This document shows, piece by piece, positions 25,990 through 33,327 of a stretch of 33,327 nucleotides of DNA; position 1 is the stretch's first letter, and the number at the start of each line of letters is the position of its first letter. Made by a program: the position numbers and the translations under genes. The DNA lies in contig DAHVOV010000076.1 of assembly GCA_027318645.1 (NCBI GenBank), positions 1 through 33,327 of the forward strand, read 5' to 3'. Source of the DNA: Candidatus Aminicenantota bacterium. GTDB lineage: Bacteria; Acidobacteriota; Aminicenantia; UBA2199. The notes under the pieces were generated by a model. That model was not told the origin of the DNA. It ran no database searches and worked only from the letters and a program-made list of their open reading frames with translations.

Positions 25990-26079
25990 TGGGGGCTCCT
26001 TTTTGGCTGAAGCGCCACTATAGCAGAATCGCCGCTGGTTGACAACCGCTGGCCTGGGTTCCGGTTCTTGTTTCTTTTC

Positions 26080-26128
26080 TTGTCCGTGTCGGTCCGTATC
26101 CGTCCGTGTTTTAATTTCTTGTCCGTGC
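26080..26128. repeat. Short degenerate GTCCGTGTCGGTCCGTATCCGTCCGTG tract
   Basis: 'ttgtccgtgtcggtccgtatccgtccgtgttttaatttcttgtccgtg'. Confidence 0.6.
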
Positions 26129-26141
26129 GCCAGTGCCAGAT

Positions 26142-27425
26142 CTAATCCTTGCGCTTCGCAAGCAGAAACTCCAGGTAGCGGGACTTCATCTGGCGGCTGG
26201 CCAGGGCCTGCTGGAGAGGCGGCAGCTTCAGGATCACCCCCAGGACGGCGGCCATGGCCCGGTGGTTCCAGCTGGCCTGGACGTCGATGACCAGGTTCTG
26301 CAGCTTGCCGCGCTCGATGGCCATGACCACGGCGCGGTGGGTGGAGTTCAGCGGCGTGATCACCCGCTGCGGCCGCCGGCGCAGGGAGACGGCCTGCTGC
26401 GGGCAGGCGGCGACGCAGACGCCGCATCCCAGGCAGCGCTCCTCGTCCACGAGCGCCTTCCGCCGCTTCGGCCGCCGCGGGTCGTTGGCCGAGACCAGCG
26501 CCATGGCCTCGACCGGGCAGGCGTCGGCGCAGCGGCCGCAGCCCGAGCACGCCGCCCCGTCCACGACGGGCAGGAAGGGGCTGGTGTGCACCGGGTGCAG
26601 GAAGCCGAAGCGGCGCGCGGCGATCATCGCCTCGCAGCAGCAGCCGCAGCAGTTGCAGATGAAGTTGACCGACTCGCGCACGTTCTCGCCGAACTGCACC
26701 AGCTGGCGCTCGCGCGCCTGCTGCAGTAGGTCCAGGGCCTCGGCGGCGTCGATGCGCCGGGCGATGCCGTGGCGGGCGAGGGAGTCGGCGGTGGAGTTGA
26801 AGGTCAGGCAGATGTCGCGCGGCGCGGCGCAGGCCCGCCCGAGGTGCTCCATCTTGTGGCGGCAGTAGCAGACGCCGACGGCGATGTGCCGCGCCGTGCG
26901 CGCCACCTGCGAGGCGCGCTCGTGGTCCAGGACGTGCAGCGAGCCTTCCGTCCCCAGCGCCGGCTCGTGGACGAACACCCGGCCCAGCTGGGTCTCGCCG
27001 CGGCAGAACAGCTGGCGGATGAACTCCTCCTCAACGTTGAGGTACTGGTAGAAAAGCTCGGCCAGCAGGCGCTGGTCGATGTCGCCGCGCACGCGCATCA
27101 TGGAGAACTCGAAGAAGCCGGCCATGGGCGGAGGCAGGCAATAGACCATCGCCCCGTCGGGGCCCGGAGAGTCGACCAGGATGCCGCGCCCGGCCAGCTC
27201 CTCCAGCGTCCGTCGCGCCGCGGCCTCGTCGGTCTTCCAGACCCTGGCCGCCCTCCTGGCGGTGAAGGGGCGGATGGGGAGGCTGGCGACCCGCTCGGCC
27301 TCGGCCTCGGAAAACAGCATTTCCAGGATGCGGAAGAGGGTCTGGGAGGGGGGCGCTCCCTGCGGGTAGAGGTTCAGGCGCCGGGTCAGCCGCTGGTACG
27401 CCGCGCGCGAGGTCAGGTGCGCCAT
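26142..27425 (-). CDS. 4Fe-4S ferredoxin-domain protein with cysteine-cluster motif and N-terminal winged-helix-like region
   Basis: Two ferredoxin motifs 'CSGCGRCADACPVEA' and 'CLGCGVCVAACPQQA'; 'VCYCRHKMEHLGRAC' and 'FICNCCGCCCEAM'. Confidence 0.88.
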   Translation of the reverse strand: MAHLTSRAAYQRLTRRLNLYPQGAPPSQTLFRILEMLFSEAEAERVASLPIRPFTARRAARVWKTDEAAARRTLEELAGRGILVDSPGPDGAMVYCLPPPMAGFFEFSMMRVRGDIDQRLLAELFYQYLNVEEEFIRQLFCRGETQLGRVFVHEPALGTEGSLHVLDHERASQVARTARHIAVGVCYCRHKMEHLGRACAAPRDICLTFNSTADSLARHGIARRIDAAEALDLLQQARERQLVQFGENVRESVNFICNCCGCCCEAMIAARRFGFLHPVHTSPFLPVVDGAACSGCGRCADACPVEAMALVSANDPRRPKRRKALVDEERCLGCGVCVAACPQQAVSLRRRPQRVITPLNSTHRAVVMAIERGKLQNLVIDVQASWNHRAMAAVLGVILKLPPLQQALASRQMKSRYLEFLLAKRKD

Positions 27426-27474
27426 GTATCCTCCGCCGCCACTGTACCATGACGGCGGCAGGGAAGCAATTCCT

Positions 27475-27538
27475 GTCAGGCCGGTCCGACCTGTCCGACA
27501 GGTCCGACCGGTCCGACCCGTCTGACCGGTCCGACCTC
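27475..27538. repeat. CCGACCTGTCCGACAGGTCCGACCGGT self-complementary tandem repeat
   Basis: 'gtcaggccggtccgacctgtccgacaggtccgaccggtccgacccgtctgaccggtccgacc'. Confidence 0.85.
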
Positions 27539-27543
27539 TTGGT

Positions 27544-27572
27544 TTGACTATCGGAATGAAGTGTGCTAGCAT
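27544..27572 (+). promoter_or_regulatory. Candidate sigma70-like promoter of the cold-shock gene: TTGACT-17-TAGCAT
   Basis: 'TTGACTatcggaatgaagtgtgcTAGCATgacc' upstream of ATG at 27605. Confidence 0.6.
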
Positions 27573-27604
27573 GACCGCAATTCAGTTTGCGAGGAACGAA
27601 CACC

Positions 27605-27811
27605 ATGCTTAAAGGCAAAGTCAAATGGTTCGACGCGAAGAAGGGGTACGGCTTCATCCACGGTGAGGACGGCAAGGACATCTTCGTCCACCACACCGCC
27701 ATCGTCTCCCAGGAAGGGTTCAAGACCCTGGAAGAGGGACAGGAAGTCACCTTCGAGGTCATCCAGGAAGATAAGGGCCCCAAGGCCACCAACGTCAAGG
27801 TAGCGGAATAG
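27605..27811 (+). CDS. Cold-shock domain protein (CspA family)
   Basis: '[52 protein letters not shown]' with RNP1 (KGYGFI) and RNP2 (DIFVHH). Confidence 0.97.
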   Translation: MLKGKVKWFDAKKGYGFIHGEDGKDIFVHHTAIVSQEGFKTLEEGQEVTFEVIQEDKGPKATNVKVAE

Positions 27812-27827
27812 CCCGCACCCTCCCGTC

Positions 27828-27846
27828 CGTGCCGGTTCCCGGCACG
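27828..27846 (+). terminator. Possible terminator hairpin downstream of the cold-shock gene (no clear U-tract)
   Basis: Perfect 8-bp inverted repeat cgtgccgg-ttc-ccggcacg. Confidence 0.35.
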
Positions 27847-27883
27847 CTGCCGCGCCCGCGGCCTGGCAGGAATCTCCTCCCCG

Positions 27884-28678
27884 CTATTTTCCCCCGCCCG
27901 TCCTCAGCAGCCGGGAAAGGGAGCGCAGCTTCGCCTGCAGGCGCGCCGCGTTCGCCGGTCCCAGCCGCAGCAGGTGCTTCTGGGCGGCACTGAGCCCCTC
28001 CAGCCCCGGATCGGCGAAGGCGTAGCTCATCATCTTCCTTTCCAGCACGATATCGCCGGCGATCGGCGGCGCCAGCAGCAGGTGCCCGATCGCCTGCTGC
28101 AGCCGCTCGGCGAAGGTGACGTCGGGGTAGCCCAGCTCGCGGAACGCCTTCTCCAGGGTCGGCCGCAGCGTCGCGTACCAGCGGACCCAGGTCGTATCCG
28201 GGACGGCCGCGAAGGCGGCCACCAGCGGGTCGTAGCGCCGAAAGCCCTTCGGGTCGATGACCATCCTCCCGCCTCGCTCCAGCACGGCGAAACGCTCCGC
28301 CGGCGAAAGGAACGGCAGGAGCGGCGCCGGGCTCTCGCCGCGGGCGATGGCGTCCACCGCGGCGACGGCGGTGCGCACGAGGTCTTTCTGCTTCAGCCAG
28401 GCGCGCATCGCCTCCGGCGGCTGCTGGTCCATGACCAGCCGGCGCACGGCGTCGTCGCTCGCGTCCAGGTCGAGATCGAGCGGCGTGACCGGCGCTTCGG
28501 GCCCGGCAACGGCCGGCGCCCGCTCCTCCGCCGCCGGGGCGGGAAGGGACGACGGCTCCGGCCGGGCGGCGGCGCTTTTTTCATTGGCCGGGGCCAGGAA
28601 CAGGAAATAGCCGAGACCGATGATGGCCACGGCGACAACGGCGATGGCGATCCACGTCAGTCGCTGGCTGGACAGCAT
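27884..28678 (-). CDS. Membrane-anchored DUF3014-like protein
   Basis: N-terminal TM 'WIAIAVVAVAIIGLGYFLFLA', Pro/Ala linker; 'VIDPKGFRRYDPLVAAFAAVP...WYATLRPTLEKAFRELGYPDVTFAERLQQAIGHLL' recalls DUF3014. Confidence 0.75.
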   Translation of the reverse strand: MLSSQRLTWIAIAVVAVAIIGLGYFLFLAPANEKSAAARPEPSSLPAPAAEERAPAVAGPEAPVTPLDLDLDASDDAVRRLVMDQQPPEAMRAWLKQKDLVRTAVAAVDAIARGESPAPLLPFLSPAERFAVLERGGRMVIDPKGFRRYDPLVAAFAAVPDTTWVRWYATLRPTLEKAFRELGYPDVTFAERLQQAIGHLLLAPPIAGDIVLERKMMSYAFADPGLEGLSAAQKHLLRLGPANAARLQAKLRSLSRLLRTGGGK

Positions 28679-28719
28679 GAGGCACCTCTCCGGGGGATCC
28701 CCCCCGCGGACATTCTATT

Positions 28720-30273
28720 TCAAGAGCCGCCGGCTGTCAAAAGCGGGCGCGGGGCCAGCGCCGCCCAGGCCAGCTCGGCATTGGCGCGGTCGCGGCCGAC
28801 GCTGCGCGCGGCGGCCCGGACCAGCGGGTGATCCCGCCGCAGCCACAGGACGGGGCGCTCCGTTCCGGCGCGCCAGGAGGAGGGGAAGAGTCCGCGGCCG
28901 GCGGCCATGGCCACGCGGACGGCGGGCGGGAGCGGGACGGCGGCGCGCTCCCGCAGCAGGGCCTCCATCTCCCGGCACAGCCGCTCCTCGTCGGGCCGGA
29001 GCGCGGGCGCTTCCTGCAGGCGCCTGTGCGGCAAGCGGGCGAGGCGGCGCACGGCGGCCCGCCGCAGGGCCGCCATGATCCGCCCGGGCAGGCCCCGGCC
29101 GTCGGCCGCCGCCGGAGGCACGCTCAGGGGAACGCCGGCGTCGTTGGCCAGGAAATCGATCTGCCGCGGCGTCAGCAGCAGCGCCTCCTGGAGCGGGTCG
29201 AGGAAACGCCCGGGATCGCTGCCCGCGGGAAGAACGGTCAGCGGGCCGGCCTGCGCCCGGCGGCGCACATCGTCGAGGCTCAGCCGGCGCGGCGAGCCCA
29301 GCAGCCGGAACGGGGCGAAGGTGGAGGACAGGCGCGGGTCGTTGGCGGCGCGGATGCGGCGGAAGACCAGCTCCTCGACCCGCTCCTGCCAGGGGGGCGG
29401 GAAGGAGGGATAGCGTTCGCACAGCCAGGCGTACAGCCCGGCGGCGGCGTCGACCAGGGCGGTGAACTCGGCCGCGGTCGCCGGCACGCGGGATTCCAGC
29501 GCGGCGTCGAAGACGAGCCCGGCGCAGGAGGCGCTGGTGAACAGCTGCCAGGGGATCTGGCGGTCGAGCAGCCAGATACGGCAGATCTCGCCGCGCGCCG
29601 GCACCGACACCGCGCTGCGCGGAGCGCCGGCCGTCGGCCCCGGCTCCAGCGCCTGGCGCACCAGCGCCCGCCGCAGGATCGGCTTCTTCTCGATCGCCCG
29701 GCCGTTGAGCGAGATGGCGGCGTCGACCCCGGCGCACAGCTCGGCCAGGAGCCTCCTTTCCGCGTCGGCGTCGCCATGGCGCCGGCGGACGACGATGCGC
29801 GTGCCCGGCCGCGGCCCGGCCAAGGGGACGAGGCGCAGCGTGCCACCGGCGAGGCGCAGGCCCGGCCGCGAGCCCGCGCCGGGGCTGGCGATGAGGATGT
29901 CCAGCGCCCCGGGCAGCAGGGCGGCCAGCGGGCCGATGCCGGGCCGGGCCGACTCGTGCAGGGCGGCGATGGCCTGCTCGCGCTCCAGGGCGGGCCGGCT
30001 TCCGTCGAGGGCGCAGCCGAGCGCGCGCCACTCCGCCTCGGCGATCGCCGCGCCGTCGTCCGCAACCTCCAGGAGGCGGCGGCGGACCTCCACCGCGACC
30101 GTGCCGGCGCCGCGGCCCAGGGCGGCGCGCACCAGCTCGACGGGAAGCTGGGCCGGCGTGGGGAACATGCTGGCGGCGAGCTTGCGCAGGTGGGCGTCGG
30201 CGTCGACGGAGAACAGGCCGGAAAGGCTCGCCGCGCCGGGGGCGGCGTTCGCACCCGGAAGCTGCTCACTCAT
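28720..30273 (-). CDS. Hypothetical protein with degenerate Hsp90/GHKL-like N-terminal region
   Basis: MSEQLPG...; 'LPVELVRAALGRGAGTVAVEVRRRLLEVADDGAAI' aligns with the ELxxNxxDAGA...DxGxG pattern but lacks the catalytic Asn and G1 Gly. The 5' end overlaps the upstream gene by 8 bp. Confidence 0.7.
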   Translation of the reverse strand: MSEQLPGANAAPGAASLSGLFSVDADAHLRKLAASMFPTPAQLPVELVRAALGRGAGTVAVEVRRRLLEVADDGAAIAEAEWRALGCALDGSRPALEREQAIAALHESARPGIGPLAALLPGALDILIASPGAGSRPGLRLAGGTLRLVPLAGPRPGTRIVVRRRHGDADAERRLLAELCAGVDAAISLNGRAIEKKPILRRALVRQALEPGPTAGAPRSAVSVPARGEICRIWLLDRQIPWQLFTSASCAGLVFDAALESRVPATAAEFTALVDAAAGLYAWLCERYPSFPPPWQERVEELVFRRIRAANDPRLSSTFAPFRLLGSPRRLSLDDVRRRAQAGPLTVLPAGSDPGRFLDPLQEALLLTPRQIDFLANDAGVPLSVPPAAADGRGLPGRIMAALRRAAVRRLARLPHRRLQEAPALRPDEERLCREMEALLRERAAVPLPPAVRVAMAAGRGLFPSSWRAGTERPVLWLRRDHPLVRAAARSVGRDRANAELAWAALAPRPLLTAGGS

Positions 30274-33076
30274 GACCTTCCTCCAGGAGGCGGCGCGCCG
30301 CGCGGCGCAGCAGGGACGGCAGGGAGCCCTGGGGCAGCGCTCCCTCCTCGCCCAGCAGGCGCAGGAAGCGCAGGACCGCCAGGCCGGGGTTGTCGCGAAA
30401 CAGGACCGTGGCGTCAAGAAATCCCTGAGCCCGGGGCGAGACGGCGATGAAGCGCCTGGGGAAATGGAAGGGGGGATTCAGCGGCGCAACGGGCAGGTCG
30501 ACGGCGAGGATCCCCGGCTCCGGCGTTCCCGCCGCCAGGAGGCAGGGAGCGGGCCGGGTGCGCCGCCTGCCGGCGAACCACGGCCGCGCTCCCGTCCTGC
30601 CCCCGGCCGCCTGGGGAACGAGAAAGGCGTTGACCGCGGCCAGCAGCCCGTCCTGTCCCGGCGGTTTCGGCCGCAGGCGGCACAGCATGTCGGCGTCGAT
30701 CGCCTCCTCCAGGACGGCATGCAGCGGGGCGTACGCGGGCTGGCTCAGGTCCAGCACGGCCGCGCCCGCGGCGGCCAGGGAGAGCGCCAGGGGGTTGCGG
30801 TTGGCCGTGACGAGGAGCCGCTGCCGGCGCGAGAGGGACTCCGCCCGCAGGAGCGAGATCCGCCCGCCGTTCACCAGCGGCAGCAGGGGATGGCGGCGTA
30901 GGGGGTTGTCGGCGCCCCACGCGTCGGGGCGCAGCAGCGACTGGCGCGCGATCTGCAGCAGCGGCCCGCGGATCTCGTCGGCGGCGGCCGCGACGGGCTC
31001 GGCGCGGTCGCGGCCGGCCAGCGCGAGCCGGACGGCGAAGGAAACGAGCGCAACCGTCCCCAGCACGGCCAGCAGGAGCGGCAGGGCTCGGTTCCGCTTC
31101 GGGAGCGTGGACGCCGGGCCCGGGGCCGGCGCGGGCGCCGCAGCAGCGGCCGTTGCGGCCGGGAAGGGAACCCCGGACCGTGACAGCGGCGTGGCGTCGC
31201 TCACCTGCCAGTCGCCGTCGAGATACTCGGCCCAGGCGTGCAGGCGGGGGAGGGCAGCGCCGTTGTCGCCGACCAGGCCGATGACCAGGCGGGCGGGGAC
31301 GCCCAGGCGCCGGAGCAGCAGCACCTGGAAGCCGTTGATGACATCGCAGTCGCCGGCGCCGATGCGCAGCACGCGCTCGAGCCAGCGGCCGCGGCCGGCC
31401 TCGCTGCGGAAGCGCCTGGCGGTCTCCGCGGCGGCGGAGTAGGCCAGACGGTCGCGCGTCAGCGCCAGGGCCAGCGCCGCGCGTTGGCCGGCGCCAACGG
31501 GCCGGTTCGCGGCGATCTCCGCCTCCAGGTCCGCGGGAAGGGCGAATCCGGACGGCAGGGAGAGGAACAGGCCGGCATCTTCCCTGGGGGGAGCGTCGGC
31601 GCCAGGGGCGGGGCAGGCGGCATACGCGACCATGCCCCCGGCGGGGAGGCGGGCCATGGCCTCGCCCTGGGCGGTGGCGCTCACCTCGGCAACGGCCCGG
31701 CCGTCGAGCGCCAGGGTGCCGCGCACGAGGGACCATCCCGGGGGCAGCGGCAGGATTGCGTTCCCTGCCCCGGCCTCGAGGCGCAGGTGCAGGCGTTTCT
31801 CCTCCGTGCAGGGCGGGGCAAAGGCCAGAGGCCGCAGGGCGCGGCGCGGGCCGCGGATGAATCCCCGCTCCGCGTCATAGAGGTCGGCCGTGAACAGGCG
31901 CAGCAGCAGGGGGCGCGGCGGCGAATAGGCCAGGGGCGGCACGCCCGGAACGGCGTCGGCGGCCACTGCCGCGCCGGGATAGGAGCGCGGCGCGTCGTCC
32001 AGGCTGAACCAGTCGGGAGCGGCGGCGGCCGCCCCCGGCCGCAGCACCAGGAGCTCCAGCGCCAGCAGCGCCAGGGCGACGAGCGGCAGCCAGAGCCAGC
32101 CCGGGCGGAGCAGGACGCCTGCGACGGCGCGCAGGCGGTCGAGCAGCCGGCCCGGCCAGCGCCGGGGGAAGACCTTCTGCAGCGAGATCTCGAGCAGGCG
32201 CCGCAGCGCTGCCTCCGCCCGGCGGCGCACGAGCGCCAGGGCGCGGTTCTCCACGGCCAGGTCCCGGGAGAAGGTCACGTCGAGGTGGTTGCCGTTGAGC
32301 AGGTACACCGGCGCCAGCCCCCCGCCCACGTCGGTGCGGCCGGCGGCGTCGACGTTCAGCACCGACATCTGGTCCAGGGCCGCGCCGCGCCATACCGGCA
32401 GGCCGCGGGCGTACAGGCTCACCTCCGGGTTTTCCGCCAGCCCCACCGCCCCCTCGACCGGGCCGCTGCGGAAGCGCAGGCTGAGCGGCCCGGGAAGCGC
32501 CATGGGCTCGGTCAGCTCGCGGCCGCCGTAGACCAGGGACAGCGGCGAGCCGCGGCGGTCGTTGCGCCGGAGATAGCGGCAGTAGGCGCGCAGGCCTTCC
32601 CCGACCTGGCGCGCGAACTCCTCCGGCGAGGCGCTGCGCGCGGGGCGGACGAGGGTGACCGTCGTGCCGGGAGCGTTGCGCCGGCAGTCGGACGCGCGGG
32701 CGGCGAGCCCGGCGTCGAGCTCGACGGCCCAGGCCTCGCCGCCGCTTCGCGACTCGATGCGGATGAGGGACGGCCCGAAGCGCAGCACGGTCCAGAAGCC
32801 GACGCCGTAGCGGCCGGCGGCGGCGGGATCGCCGCCCTTGTCCGAGGCATGAAGGCGGAAGAGGAAGCGCCGGGCGTGGGCCAGGGTCATGCCCCGGCCG
32901 TCGTCGGCGAAGACGATCGTCTCGCTCCCGCCGGAGGCGGCCTGTGCCTCAACGCGGATGGCCCGGGCGCCGGCGTCGCGGCTGTTCTGCGCCAGCTCGC
33001 GCAGGAAGTACCAGGGGTCGTCTCCGTACGCCCGCGTGACCGCCTCGGCCAGGCCGCGGAATTCGCTTCCCTGCAT
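30266..33076 (-). CDS. Hsp90/GHKL-type ATPase domain fused through a TM helix to a transglutaminase-like domain
   Basis: 'FLRELAQNSRDAGARAIRV' (N box), 'FADDGRGM' (G1), 'GRYGVGFWTVLRFG' (G2); TM 'WLWLPLVALALLALELLVL'; transglutaminase-like 'GAGDCDVINGFQVLLLRRLGVPARLVIGLVGDNG...LHAWAEYLDGDWQVSDATP' (Cys-His-Asp); second TM 'ALPLLLAVLGTVALVSFAVRLAL'. Confidence 0.88.
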   Translation of the reverse strand: MQGSEFRGLAEAVTRAYGDDPWYFLRELAQNSRDAGARAIRVEAQAASGGSETIVFADDGRGMTLAHARRFLFRLHASDKGGDPAAAGRYGVGFWTVLRFGPSLIRIESRSGGEAWAVELDAGLAARASDCRRNAPGTTVTLVRPARSASPEEFARQVGEGLRAYCRYLRRNDRRGSPLSLVYGGRELTEPMALPGPLSLRFRSGPVEGAVGLAENPEVSLYARGLPVWRGAALDQMSVLNVDAAGRTDVGGGLAPVYLLNGNHLDVTFSRDLAVENRALALVRRRAEAALRRLLEISLQKVFPRRWPGRLLDRLRAVAGVLLRPGWLWLPLVALALLALELLVLRPGAAAAAPDWFSLDDAPRSYPGAAVAADAVPGVPPLAYSPPRPLLLRLFTADLYDAERGFIRGPRRALRPLAFAPPCTEEKRLHLRLEAGAGNAILPLPPGWSLVRGTLALDGRAVAEVSATAQGEAMARLPAGGMVAYAACPAPGADAPPREDAGLFLSLPSGFALPADLEAEIAANRPVGAGQRAALALALTRDRLAYSAAAETARRFRSEAGRGRWLERVLRIGAGDCDVINGFQVLLLRRLGVPARLVIGLVGDNGAALPRLHAWAEYLDGDWQVSDATPLSRSGVPFPAATAAAAAPAPAPGPASTLPKRNRALPLLLAVLGTVALVSFAVRLALAGRDRAEPVAAAADEIRGPLLQIARQSLLRPDAWGADNPLRRHPLLPLVNGGRISLLRAESLSRRQRLLVTANRNPLALSLAAAGAAVLDLSQPAYAPLHAVLEEAIDADMLCRLRPKPPGQDGLLAAVNAFLVPQAAGGRTGARPWFAGRRRTRPAPCLLAAGTPEPGILAVDLPVAPLNPPFHFPRRFIAVSPRAQGFLDATVLFRDNPGLAVLRFLRLLGEEGALPQGSLPSLLRRAARRLLEEGHE

Positions 33077-33089
33077 GGCCCCGGGGGTT

Positions 33090-33284
33090 TCAGTTCATCC
33101 GGCGGACGCGCACCTCGATGGCGGGATCGCCGCCGAGCAGCTCGACCAGGCGCCGCGGGTCGCTGGCCGAATAGTGGTAGGGATAGAGGATGCGCGGGCG
33201 GAACGAGCGGGCGGCGCGGGCCGTCATCTCCGGCGTCATGGTGTAGGGCAGGTTCATCGGCAGGAAGGCGACGTAGCGTTGCAT
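33090..33284 (-). pseudogene. C-terminal fragment of an MBL-fold (UlaG-like) metallo-hydrolase; upstream frame has TAG stops within the window
   Basis: 'VAFLPMNLPYTMTPEMTARAARSFRPRILYPYHYSASDPRRLVELLGGDPAIEVRVRRMN' resembles the C-terminus of UlaG-like hydrolases; in-frame TAG at 33294-33296. The window ends at 33327. Confidence 0.55.
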
Positions 33285-33327
33285 CGTGCAAGCCTAGGGG
33301 CCAATGGCCGCGGACTACACCGCCCTA

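Noticed and set aside
25990-26550. 5' extension of the FKBP ORF to 26550
   Set aside because: The extension runs through repeats and antisense to the ferredoxin gene; the signal peptide start at 25989 is clear.
28828-30450. 540-aa plus-strand ORF opposite the pseudo-GHKL gene
   Set aside because: Shadow ORF composition (Gly/Arg/Gln/Ala) and no recognisable domains; the minus-strand frame has coherent protein-like sequence and gene coupling.

Overview
High-GC (coding regions) bacterial chromosome segment with about 26 protein-coding genes and two tRNAs. The gene content and the intergenic repeat style suggest an uncultured Acidobacteriota/Aminicenantes-like organism, but that is inference only. 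Recognisable genes are SppA, FolE, LarC, Pgi, a UbiA-type prenyltransferase, an M23 peptidase, a heptosyltransferase / O-antigen ligase / heptose-7-P kinase cluster, a thioredoxin pair, a class I methyltransferase, an FlbD-like protein, an MFS transporter, L-serine dehydratase, a lipoprotein FKBP PPIase, a cysteine-rich ferredoxin protein, a cold-shock protein and a DUF3014-like protein. Four things stand out. (1) A minus-strand module at 28.7-33.1 kb has a membrane protein joining an intact Hsp90/GHKL-type ATPase to a transglutaminase-like domain (936 aa), followed by a second protein that looks like a degenerate GHKL ATPase. (2) A predicted pseudokinase - TM - coiled coil - TonB-C-terminal protein is interrupted by one in-frame TAG. 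(3) A membrane domain is fused to a NUDIX hydrolase in the LPS-type cluster. (4) Many intergenic gaps carry short, degenerate, self-complementary repeats, each with its own sequence vocabulary. At least two of these families are dispersed in both orientations across the window, and several abut or supply stop codons. No CRISPR array, transposase or rRNA was seen. All family assignments come from reading motifs by eye; no database search was run.
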